Source: a virus. From it: 44,964 nucleotides of DNA. Under the pieces are notes generated by a model. That model was not told the DNA's origin, made no database searches, and was given only the letters and a program-made list of their open reading frames with translations. The stretch spans positions 1-44,964 of IMG/VR virus record IMGVR_UViG_3300021956_000020. One strand, given 5' to 3'. Both the position numbers and the translations under genes were made by a program. This document shows positions 36,418 through 42,107 of this stretch, in pieces (position 1 is the first letter of the stretch; every line of letters begins with the position of its first letter).

Positions 36418-36431
36418 TAATCATGTATACT
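36404..36431 (+). promoter_or_regulatory. Promoter of the candidate small RNA
   Basis: TTGCAG at 36404-36409 and TATACT at 36426-36431 separated by 16 bp, overlapping the end of the LuxR-type gene. Predicted start near 36438. No reading frame with a ribosome site follows before the terminator. Confidence 0.5.
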
Positions 36432-36437
36432 ATTTTT

Positions 36438-36526
36438 GTCTGAGTTATACCTACCTACCTACCTCGATTCAGGCTACCTTTCATGATGAAGAGCCAGCTT
36501 ACTCCCAGAGCTGGCTCTTTTAATTT
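36438..36526 (+). ncRNA. Candidate small RNA with anti-Shine-Dalgarno segments
   Basis: A unit of about 80-90 nt between a promoter and a strong intrinsic terminator. Its single-stranded-looking 5' half holds four tandem ACCT units (36449-36464) and then TACCTTTCAT (36475-36484). The 9-mer ACCTTTCAT is the exact complement of ATGAAAGGT, which stands before or between the small genes at 42642-44946, and resembles the CACCUCCUUUC tail of 16S rRNA. No start codon with a site lies before the terminator. It could instead be the 3' untranslated region of the upstream gene. Pairing is seen in sequence; regulatory action is inference. Confidence 0.5.
36490..36526 (+). terminator. Strong intrinsic terminator
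   Basis: Perfect 10-bp stem AGAGCCAGCT/AGCTGGCTCT around a 9-nt loop, followed by TTTTAATTT. Ends the rightward unit and also separates it from the convergent dUTPase gene, whose stop is at 36532. Confidence 0.9.
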
Positions 36527-36531
36527 GCCTA

Positions 36532-36957
36532 CTAGATACCTGTGCTACCTAGTCCACCAGTACGAATAGCATCACTTGTTACTGGGGTCAGGATATCTAC
36601 ATCGCACTTAGCAAATACTAACTGAGCAATGCGGTCACCTTTGTTGATTACAAACTCACGTTCTTCAATACCATTTCCAGGAACCTTTGAAATGATTACC
36701 TTTACTTCCTGCTTGTAATCTGAATCAATGATTCCTGGTGCATTCAATACAAAGACACCATACTTAGCAGCTAGACCTGACCTAGAACAAACCATAGCGT
36801 AATGCCCTTCAGGGATATCTACCGACACACCAGTGGAAACAATCACAATACTGCCGTTATAGATAGTATGCTCTGTAGTTGCGTATAGGTCAAATCCTGC
36901 TGACCCTGACGTAGCCCTAGTAGGAATGACTGCATCTTTATCTAGTAGGTTAAACAT
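36532..36957 (-). CDS. dut: dUTP diphosphatase (dUTPase)
   Basis: 141 aa from ATG 36957, which has AAGGAGAG about 7 nt upstream; a longer start at 36981 lacks a site. All five trimeric dUTPase motifs are visible: SAGFDLYA (about 19-26), CSRSGLA (58-64), NAPGIIDSDY (72-81, with the catalytic Asp), GDRIAQLVF (107-115) and the C-terminal RTGGLGSTG. Hydrolyses dUTP to dUMP, keeping uracil out of DNA and giving substrate to ThyX, whose gene overlaps it upstream by 8 bases. Confidence 0.92.
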   Translation of the reverse strand: MFNLLDKDAVIPTRATSGSAGFDLYATTEHTIYNGSIVIVSTGVSVDIPEGHYAMVCSRSGLAAKYGVFVLNAPGIIDSDYKQEVKVIISKVPGNGIEEREFVINKGDRIAQLVFAKCDVDILTPVTSDAIRTGGLGSTGI

Positions 36958-37612
36958 TTTTACTCTCCTTCGATTCTTCATTCATCTCTTCCATAACACT
37001 TGCAATAAAGGGAAACTGTATTTTGAACTCATCAAATATTTTGTTTGCCAAGTCCTCATGTTCGCTTTGCGTACCGTTACCACGCCGTACGTTCATATAG
37101 TGAATCCAATTGCGGATGTATGAGTTGGCATACAACTTAGTAGGCGCACACTCAGGTAGGATAGCCCTTGCCGTTTCAAAGGCTACGCCACATTCAATCA
37201 ACTGGTCATATGACTCTTGAATCTTGCGAACTGCATCAGAAACAATGCTGTCAGCATAAACCTGCATATCAGTTGGCAACTCGATGGATGATTGACGATT
37301 GTACGGATGCTTACCACGCATAGATGGCGCAATGATGGGTTTATCAACCTCTGCATACCTTTGACTGAACTCCTGGACACGAATACTTGAATGCCGTATG
37401 AACTGACGGCTAACCATTCTAGTCGTCTCAATTTCAATTGTCCAGTTAGCCATCTCAAATATTGACCAATGGTTATTACGCATACAGTACTTGAGAAGAC
37501 GTTTATTCTCTCGCTCTGACCTATCAAACTGTTTGCTTGACGAAACTCTTGCACAGAAACAAATATGTTCCTCAGCATCTGGAGTTTTCCATATAGTCTT
37601 AACTTCGTTCAT
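36950..37612 (-). CDS. thyX: Flavin-dependent thymidylate synthase ThyX
   Basis: 220 aa. The ThyX motif region reads FIRHSSIRVQEFSQRYAE (R-H-S-x7-S), where the usual third residue is Arg (RHRx7S); the Ser and the following Q-R-Y are kept. Other family features: WTIEIETTRMVSRQF, RAILPECAPTKLYANSY, IRNWIHYMNVRRGNGTQSEH. Makes dTMP from dUMP using FAD and methylene-tetrahydrofolate, coupled with the overlapping dUTPase. AGGT lies 7 nt before the ATG. The Arg-to-Ser change could alter activity. Confidence 0.88.
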   Translation of the reverse strand: MNEVKTIWKTPDAEEHICFCARVSSSKQFDRSERENKRLLKYCMRNNHWSIFEMANWTIEIETTRMVSRQFIRHSSIRVQEFSQRYAEVDKPIIAPSMRGKHPYNRQSSIELPTDMQVYADSIVSDAVRKIQESYDQLIECGVAFETARAILPECAPTKLYANSYIRNWIHYMNVRRGNGTQSEHEDLANKIFDEFKIQFPFIASVMEEMNEESKESKNV

Positions 37613-37628
37613 TGATTACCTATAGAAT
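37599..37628 (+). promoter_or_regulatory. Promoter for the 37634 nuclease gene, leaderless
   Basis: TTAACT (37599-37604) and TAGAAT (37623-37628) separated by 18 bp. The -10 ends 5 nt before the ATG at 37634 and no Shine-Dalgarno is present. The promoter lies over the start of divergent thyX. Confidence 0.5.
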
Positions 37629-37633
37629 CCTTT

Positions 37634-38107
37634 ATGTACAAGTCTTTTGAAACCTCCGCCAATCGACAGGCTGAAGCATATGCAGCACTCAAACTGCAAA
37701 GCCGTCTATTCTGCATATTTGGTGAGTGTGATATATCAACCACCAACAAGCAGTGTAGGCACGATATTGAGTGGGTATCTGGAGAATCAAAAGGCATTTG
37801 CGAGTTTAAGCAACGCACTCATAAGTTTGGAACGTACCCCGATGTAATGATTACTAAATCCAAATGGGACTACCTAAGACGTTATAACGGTTACGCTATC
37901 TTACTTACTGAGTTCATCGATGGTGACTATGTAACTGAAGTACAGAGTATGCCTGACCTAGAACCGAGGCTCGCTGGTCCAAGATTAAAGAGGAATGAGT
38001 ATGACGAAGCGTTGTCCGTCTTCATTCCTCTTACGTACTTCATTCCACTAGGACTGTGGGTTCCTAAGCAAACGGGTCTTCAATCTCATTCAAGTCAGAT
38101 TGACTAG
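37634..38107 (+). CDS. PD-(D/E)xK-type nuclease
   Basis: 157 aa. The core CRHDIEWVSGESKGICEFKQR gives an Asp (about 44) then Glu-x-Lys (about 57-59), followed by DVMITKSKWDYLRRYNGYAI, the usual strand-helix continuation of the restriction-endonuclease-like fold. An N-terminal helix with RQAEAYAALKLQ precedes it. Likely acts on phage or host DNA (recombination, repair or degradation). The 3' end overlaps the tail of the ssb gene on the other strand by 44 bases. Confidence 0.6.
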   Translation: MYKSFETSANRQAEAYAALKLQSRLFCIFGECDISTTNKQCRHDIEWVSGESKGICEFKQRTHKFGTYPDVMITKSKWDYLRRYNGYAILLTEFIDGDYVTEVQSMPDLEPRLAGPRLKRNEYDEALSVFIPLTYFIPLGLWVPKQTGLQSHSSQID

Positions 38108-38450
38108 CAGTTGACTTAGGCGATTCACTTCCGCCTCCAGTCTTTCCACTGTCCAAAGGCTGAATCGTATCAGCAATAATCTCCCAAGCCTTGCGCTGTT
38201 GGTTTTCTTTATCAGTATATGAGCGAACTTGGATACGACCATCAATAGCCACAAGCCTACCCTTAGATAGGTAAGTGCAAGCAAAGTCCGCAGACTGACC
38301 CCAAGCCGTAACATCAAAGAAGTCCGTTTCCTTCTCTCTACCCTTACGGTCAACCGCAATACGCAAGTTAGCAACTGACTTACCACTACCAGTTTGGCGA
38401 TGTTCAGGGTCAGCAACCAAGCGACCAATAAGAATAGCCTTATTCAGCAT
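38064..38450 (-). CDS. ssb: Single-stranded DNA-binding protein
   Basis: 128 aa OB-fold SSB: LNKAILIGRLVADPEHRQTG, VANLRIAVDRKG, TDFFDVTAWGQSADFACTYL, KGRLVAIDGRIQVRSYTDKE, followed by a Ser/Gly-rich linker and the acidic tip EDPFA, the kind that recruits partner proteins. It binds single-stranded DNA in replication and recombination. Overlaps the upstream 91-aa gene by 11 bases and, convergently, the nuclease gene. Confidence 0.92.
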   Translation of the reverse strand: MLNKAILIGRLVADPEHRQTGSGKSVANLRIAVDRKGREKETDFFDVTAWGQSADFACTYLSKGRLVAIDGRIQVRSYTDKENQQRKAWEIIADTIQPLDSGKTGGGSESPKSTASQSDLNEIEDPFA

Positions 38451-38715
38451 CAGTAACCTCTGGATTCAATATCAACTTATACGAAGGAGTTACAACCTGC
38501 ATAGAACGAATAGCCAACTCTGCAAAGTCTAACATAATCTTCATTGGAACTTTTGCTTCGTAGTTGCGAATGTACATCCAAGCTTCACCAGCAGATACCG
38601 CTGACAGCATTTCGGTGCTATCTTCAGTCTTGATTGCTACATCGTAGGTTCCAGGAACCTTAGGGTTGATTACAACCTCTGCGTCAGAATCCCTTGAAAA
38701 GGAAATAATCTTCAT
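38440..38715 (-). CDS. Unknown protein upstream of ssb (91 aa)
   Basis: Starts at MKIISFSRDS (38715), with AGAGGAG 7 nt upstream; an ORF start at 38748 lacks a site. Beta-rich N-terminal half (AEVVINPKVPGTYDVAIKTE), then SAVSAGEAWMYIRNYEAK and a helix with MLDFAELAIRSM. No family recognised. Coupled to ssb by overlap, so a role beside DNA replication is plausible. Confidence 0.65.
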   Translation of the reverse strand: MKIISFSRDSDAEVVINPKVPGTYDVAIKTEDSTEMLSAVSAGEAWMYIRNYEAKVPMKIMLDFAELAIRSMQVVTPSYKLILNPEVTDAE

Positions 38716-38738
38716 CACTGTACTCCTCTGACAGTAAC

Positions 38739-38754
38739 CTGTCATCAATGACAG
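38739..38754. promoter_or_regulatory. Palindrome upstream of the 91-aa gene
   Basis: CTGTCAT and ATGACAG separated by CA form a perfect inverted repeat of 16 bp, 24 bases upstream of the ATG at 38715. Could be an operator, or in RNA a 6-bp stem with a TCAA loop ahead of the ribosome site. A second TGACAG half lies close by. Confidence 0.4.
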
Positions 38755-38767
38755 TGTATCACATCAA

Positions 38768-39025
38768 TTACTTGACGCTACCATCTGAGTTTCTTTTGAA
38801 ACTGCGATTGGTCGCAGGTTTCACCAACCGTAGGTTGGAAGGTGCATTAGTACCACCTTTTGAAAGAGGTTTCTTATGGTCGATGTCTTTACCTTTACGG
38901 GCTACACCATTAGCATCCATAGCCCTACGAGCCTTCTGTCTTTCCATACGGGTTGGGTGTTCACCCCTAGCAACCTGTTGCTTATATTCCTTGTCGTAAG
39001 GTCTGGCTTTATTTACGTATGGCAT
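38768..39025 (-). CDS. HNH endonuclease (85 aa)
   Basis: Small HNH protein. The core KDIDHKKPLSKGGTNAPSNL with RLVKPATNRS gives the D-H, N and N positions of the beta-beta-alpha metal fold; the N-terminal half is basic (ARPYDKEYKQQVARGEHPTR). AAGGAAAC precedes the ATG. Phage HNH proteins can nick DNA in packaging or repair or move as homing enzymes; here it is a free-standing gene some 5 kb from terL. Confidence 0.85.
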   Translation of the reverse strand: MPYVNKARPYDKEYKQQVARGEHPTRMERQKARRAMDANGVARKGKDIDHKKPLSKGGTNAPSNLRLVKPATNRSFKRNSDGSVK

Positions 39026-39302
39026 AGTTGTTTCCTTGGATAATCATAACACAATCACTACGTGCGTCATATATATGTACATACGTAGTATGTATATATA
39101 TCTTCTTGTTAATAGGGGTATAAAAAACTTGACCCTCCCCCCTCAAAAAACTTACCCCCCAATAATCGGGATTGGCAGTAAATATTCATTTATTAAGTGG
39201 ATAAATCTACCTCTCCCAACAGGATAGAATTAGTTCATAGAACCCATTAAGCCTCTGAATATGCTCAAACAAATGGGTCACTTTTACTAGGAATAATGCC
39301 CT
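39026..39302. promoter_or_regulatory. Divergent intergenic region with palindrome and C-tract direct repeats
   Basis: 277 bp without a gene. A long AT-rich inverted repeat is centred near 39086: TACATAC-GTA-GTATGTA inside ATATAT flanks, 39071-39101. AAAAAACTT repeats at 39122-39130 and 39145-39153 (23-bp period), each followed by a run of C. A leftward -10 TATGAT (39043-39048) precedes the HNH gene. For the rightward GTG gene AATAAT (39292-39297) lies 5 nt before the start. Suggests a regulated divergent promoter. Confidence 0.45.
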
Positions 39303-39689
39303 GTGAGTACTGCAAAAAAGACTAATCCAAGCCTCTGGAATAAGATAGTTAGTGACGTAAAATCATCATCTAAAGGTGGTGATTCTGGCGAATGGTCAGC
39401 CCGCAAAGCTCAGTTAGCAGTACAAAAATACAAGGCTTCAGGTGGTGGTTACGAAGGTCCAAAAAAGGCTGATAATAGCCTTGCAAAATGGACTGACCAG
39501 AAGTGGCGTACTAGTGACAATACACCTTCAGAGGGTAAAAAGCGGTATCTGCCAGATAAGGCTTGGTCAGCACTTAGTTCTGGTGAAAAGGCAGCAACTA
39601 ATCGAGCCAAAGCAGAGGGCAACAAAACTGGAAAGCAGTTTGTTGCACAACCTAAATCCATAGCCAAAAAGGTATCTAAGTTCCGTTGA
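39303..39689 (+). CDS. DUF5872-like basic protein (128 aa)
   Basis: Starts at a GTG (STAKKTNPSLWNKI). The blocks WSARKAQLAVQKYKASGGGY, LAKWTDQKW, KRYLPDKAWSALSSGEKAAT and GKQFVAQPKSIAKKVSKFR match a widespread small basic family (DUF5872) seen in phages and giant viruses. Strongly basic, so DNA or RNA contact is likely. The promoter for the next gene begins within its last codons. Function unproven. Confidence 0.75.
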   Translation: MSTAKKTNPSLWNKIVSDVKSSSKGGDSGEWSARKAQLAVQKYKASGGGYEGPKKADNSLAKWTDQKWRTSDNTPSEGKKRYLPDKAWSALSSGEKAATNRAKAEGNKTGKQFVAQPKSIAKKVSKFR

Positions 39690-39714
39690 CATGACACTTT
39701 TACTAGGTTAGAAT
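39686..39714 (+). promoter_or_regulatory. Near-consensus promoter for the 39732 gene
   Basis: TTGACA at 39686-39691 and TAGAAT at 39709-39714, spacer 17 bp. A leader of about 11 nt with AGAGGTAG leads to ATG 39732. The spacer contains ACTTTTACTAGG, a string that also occurs just upstream of the previous gene (39280-39291). Confidence 0.8.
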
Positions 39715-39731
39715 TACCTAGAGGTAGTGAT

Positions 39732-39947
39732 ATGACATTTGGCGAGATATACAACGATATTGCATATGGGAAGATTGTAAGTCGTGTTCACTGGGGTAGT
39801 GACCAGCTAACATTACGTTGGTCAGAAGTATTCAATTGCTTTGTTGTCAAAACCCCTGAAGCAGAGACTCAAATGGAATCACTCACACTACCATCTGACT
39901 GTTTTTTTGCTGATGACTGGATTGTAGTGGAGACACCATCTTGGTAA
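39732..39947 (+). CDS. DUF2829 / Tad2-like protein (possible anti-Thoeris)
   Basis: 71 aa: MTFGEIYNDIAYGKIVSRVH, a short middle, then LTLPSDCFFADDWIVVE. The layout (N-terminal M-x-F-x-x-A/I, G-K-x-V-x-R-x-x-W, C-terminal D-x-x-A-D-D-W-x-V-V-E) follows DUF2829. Some members (Tad2) bind the nucleotide signal of Thoeris defence. It is shorter than the usual members, so the call is tentative. It precedes and overlaps the methyltransferase gene, consistent with an anti-defence pair. Confidence 0.45.
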   Translation: MTFGEIYNDIAYGKIVSRVHWGSDQLTLRWSEVFNCFVVKTPEAETQMESLTLPSDCFFADDWIVVETPSW

Positions 39948-41206
39948 ATCCATACACATTACATCTTGGTAACTGCCTTGATACCCTCAAAACCTATCCC
40001 GATAACAGCATAGACTCTATCGTTACTGACCCACCGTACGGTATATCATTTATGTCCAAGAAGTGGGATTATGACGTACCTTCTGTTGAGATATGGCAAG
40101 AATGCCTACGTGTACTTAAGCCTGGTGGCTATCTTTTATCGTTTGCTAGTACCCGTACGCAGCATCGTATGGCGGTCAATATTGAAGATGCTGGGTTCAC
40201 CATCAAAGATTGTATTGCGTGGGTTTATGGTAGTGGATTTCCTAAATCACACAACGTAAGTTGTGCTATTGACAAGTCATTTGGACATCCCAATAGGGGT
40301 AGAGCAATCCCTACAGCATCCACATATCAAGCCTCTGACGTTGATAAAGAGAACAAATTGACCAGTAATGAGGTTGCACCATATGAGCCTATTACTGATA
40401 AAGCCAAGGCTTGGCAAGGCTGGGGGACAGCCCTAAAGCCAGCTATGGAAATGATTACTATGGCTCAAAAACCTATCAAAGGTACGATTGCAAGTAACGT
40501 ACTAGAGTGGGGTACAGGAGCCATTAACATAGATGGCACACGTGTTCCTATGGATGAAGATGACTTTGCTAAGTTATCTACTGGCGTAGATAAAATACGT
40601 GAGAGGGGTGGCGTAATGGATAACTCCTGGAAGAATAGTAGTGACCTATCAGGTGCTAATCCAGCCAATCCACTAGGTAGATGGGGAGCTAACTTCATAC
40701 ATGATGGCTCACAAGAAGTACTAGAGTTATTCCCTGATACAAAACCTAGTAGGTCTGGTGGTATCTCATTTAATAAAGACACACAACATTTAAATGGCAA
40801 AAAACCACATCCACGTACAGGGCATGATGACTTAGGTGGTTCAGCATCTAGGTTTTTTTACTGTTCTAAGGCTAACAAGAAAGACCGTAATGAAGGACTA
40901 GAAGGTTTAGAGCCTAAGCAATATTCGCATGATGGCAGAGAAGTACGTAACGAAACAGCCTATCAACGTAACGATAGCGTAGCTGCCAATCACCATCCAA
41001 CGGTCAAGCCTACTGACCTTATGTGCTATCTTGTACGAATGGTAACTAGAAAAGGGTGTACGGTATTAGACCCATTTATGGGTAGTGGTACTACAGGCAA
41101 GGCAGCAATGCGTGAAGGAATGAACTTTATTGGGTGCGAGCTTGATGCAGAATACTTAGCAATCGCTGAGAAGCGTATTCAATACGAACTCGATAAACGA
41201 GTCTAA
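39941..41206 (+). CDS. DNA (cytosine-N4/adenine-N6) methyltransferase, beta class
   Basis: 421 aa from a TTG start with GGAG 8 nt upstream, overlapping the previous gene. Catalytic motif IV TDPPYG is at residues 29-34, followed by LRVLKPGGYLLSF. The SAM-binding block is C-terminal: HHPTVKP, then LDPFMGSGTTGKAA (motif I) and IGCELDAEYLAIAEKRI. The order IV, target domain, I defines the beta class. The long middle (about 120-340) is probably the target-recognition domain. No restriction partner is seen, so it likely protects phage DNA. Recognition site unknown. Confidence 0.85.
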   Translation: MVNPYTLHLGNCLDTLKTYPDNSIDSIVTDPPYGISFMSKKWDYDVPSVEIWQECLRVLKPGGYLLSFASTRTQHRMAVNIEDAGFTIKDCIAWVYGSGFPKSHNVSCAIDKSFGHPNRGRAIPTASTYQASDVDKENKLTSNEVAPYEPITDKAKAWQGWGTALKPAMEMITMAQKPIKGTIASNVLEWGTGAINIDGTRVPMDEDDFAKLSTGVDKIRERGGVMDNSWKNSSDLSGANPANPLGRWGANFIHDGSQEVLELFPDTKPSRSGGISFNKDTQHLNGKKPHPRTGHDDLGGSASRFFYCSKANKKDRNEGLEGLEPKQYSHDGREVRNETAYQRNDSVAANHHPTVKPTDLMCYLVRMVTRKGCTVLDPFMGSGTTGKAAMREGMNFIGCELDAEYLAIAEKRIQYELDKRV

Positions 41207-41351
41207 CAATATTGGAGATACTCTAATCTGTATCCTCGGAATTGAAGCCCTCGATAGGTGAAAGAGTAAGCCCTACCTAGACCACCTTGACCAATATTGT
41301 ATGTGCTAGTATCAACTACCAATCCAAAGTTATTCATACCAGCACACTCGT
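41207..41351. other. Non-coding spacer with inverted repeat
   Basis: Contains ACAATATTGG (about 41206-41215) and its complement CCAATATTGT (about 41291-41300), able to form a 10-bp long-range stem. TTGACC (41287-41292), 17 bp before TATCAA (41310-41315), is a weak candidate promoter for the RNA element that follows. A 44-codon leftward frame here has no ribosome site. Confidence 0.35.
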
Positions 41352-41464
41352 GAACTACTGACGGATTCCAACCGTCTTAGAGCGAAACTTGACCTGAATA
41401 ACAGCGTACGGACTCTAAACTGCCGCCGGGATGACTCATCCTTTGCAGGGGTAGCGAGTAGTTC
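41352..41464. ncRNA. Candidate multi-branched structured RNA element
   Basis: A perfect 8-bp closing stem GAACTACT (41352-41359)/AGTAGTTC (41457-41464) encloses three further stems. P2 is GACGG-7 nt loop-CCGTC at 41360-41376. P3 is TTAGAG/CTCTAA at 41377-41382/41413-41418. P4 is CTGC/GCAG at 41420-41423/41445-41448, topped by GGAT-GACTC-ATCC. The total is 113 nt. Stems abut one another as in a junction. The strand is uncertain. Not a tRNA: it is too long, lacks a D-arm and has no CCA end. No known riboswitch was recognised. Confidence 0.45.
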
Positions 41465-41475
41465 TTACTGCCAAT

Positions 41476-41537
41476 TGTACCATATAGTGGTATATCTACT
41501 AGTCTAGATGTATACTGTAATCACCACCGAGAGGTGG
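41476..41537 (+). ncRNA. Competing hairpins and GNRA hairpin downstream of the RNA element
   Basis: TGTACCA/TGGTATA (41476-41482/41488-41494, loop TATAG) shares bases with a second stem TATATCTA/TAGATGTA (41491-41498/41505-41512), so only one can form at a time. Next comes CCACC-GAGA-GGTGG (41524-41537), a 5-bp stem with a GNRA-type tetraloop on the plus strand. Together with the element upstream and the terminator at 41611 this suggests a rightward non-coding transcript. Confidence 0.4.
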
Positions 41538-41610
41538 CATTCTGAATGAAAGTCTCCAGAAAACCCACGTCAGAATATTCCATTGGCTCTTAGCCTCTGT
41601 TAACAAAGAA

Positions 41611-41640
41611 AAACCCCGGCTTGTCACTGGGGTTCTTCCT
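41611..41640. terminator. Intrinsic terminator (bidirectional, best leftward)
   Basis: AACCCC/GGGGTT stem around an 11-nt loop. On the minus strand it is followed by TTTTTCTTT, ending the nuclease gene at 41703. On the plus strand it is followed by TTCTTCCTTT, ending the rightward transcript. Confidence 0.75.
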
Positions 41641-41702
41641 TTGGTATGTTGTTGTTCTTGTTGATGCTCACTTCTCAGTGGCAAGAACATAATACCCTAT
41701 AT

Positions 41703-42050
41703 CTACATATAACCCATAGCGTGACCAGCATTCATAAGCATCTCAGCCAGGTCTTCTCCATCAGCTGAGACAGAACCTAGTATCCTGCCGTACTTATCCT
41801 TCTTATGGTTCTTTACACTAACAACTATCTGTACGGTATTTACCTTACTGTTAACCCAGTTTTCAGTAAAGCCTTTAGCGGTTACTCCAGCCTCTGTACT
41901 CATCTCAGGGCAGTCAATCTTTGCTAGGCGTATCTTGATTGCTGTAAGGGCTACACCAAAACCTAAGTCGATATCAGCCTCGAGCGTATCACCATCAACT
42001 ACACGCACATTCTTAAGGACGTAATGGTACAGGGTACTAATCTTGTTCAT
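41703..42050 (-). CDS. Staphylococcal-type (thermo)nuclease
   Basis: 115 aa from ATG 42050 (MNKISTLYHYVLKN); longer starts have no ribosome site. The core KNVRVVDGDTLEADIDLGFG, then IKIRLAKIDCPEM, NHKKDKYGRILGSVSADGED, LAEMLMNAGHA is the SNase fold with Asp and Arg active-site positions (VDGDT, IRLAKID and YGR). A calcium-dependent nuclease cutting DNA or RNA; in phages the role may be host DNA breakdown. The start seems leaderless. Confidence 0.85.
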   Translation of the reverse strand: MNKISTLYHYVLKNVRVVDGDTLEADIDLGFGVALTAIKIRLAKIDCPEMSTEAGVTAKGFTENWVNSKVNTVQIVVSVKNHKKDKYGRILGSVSADGEDLAEMLMNAGHAMGYM

Positions 42051-42057
42051 ACTAATC

Positions 42058-42092
42058 ATAATACTACTAATATCTGTACGTACAACGTACGT
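42058..42092 (-). promoter_or_regulatory. Leftward promoter with overlapping palindromic operator
   Basis: On the minus strand TTGTAC (plus 42080-42085), 16-bp spacer, TATTAT (42058-42063), 7 nt before ATG 42050. A perfect inverted repeat ACGTAC-AAC-GTACGT (42078-42092) covers the -35 box and could bind a repressor. Confidence 0.5.
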
Positions 42093-42107
42093 GTGCATAC
42101 GGAACAC

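Noticed and set aside
38440-38748. Longer start (MMTGYCQRSTV) for the gene upstream of ssb
   Set aside because: The site AGAGGAG is correctly placed for the ATG at 38715, and the longer start runs through the CTGTCAT palindrome.
39036-39227. 63-codon rightward frame in the HNH-DUF5872 intergenic region
   Set aside because: Runs through the AT palindrome and C-tracts, no ribosome site, composition dictated by repeats.
41203-41337. Leftward 44-codon frame (MNNFGLVVDTSTYN start) between the methyltransferase stop and the structured RNA element
   Set aside because: No ribosome site, overlaps the stop of the convergent gene and sits in a hairpin-rich stretch; protein-like composition alone is not enough, so it is not called.
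41352-41464. tRNA or tmRNA on the minus strand, because GACGG-TTGGAAT-CCGTC looks like a T-arm next to an acceptor-like stem
   Set aside because: 113 nt, no D-arm or anticodon arm, T-loop has G where C is invariant, no CCA-like end and no tmRNA tag frame.
41352-41464. Hammerhead ribozyme, prompted by a CGAAAC string
   Set aside because: The CUGANGA core is absent on both strands of the region.
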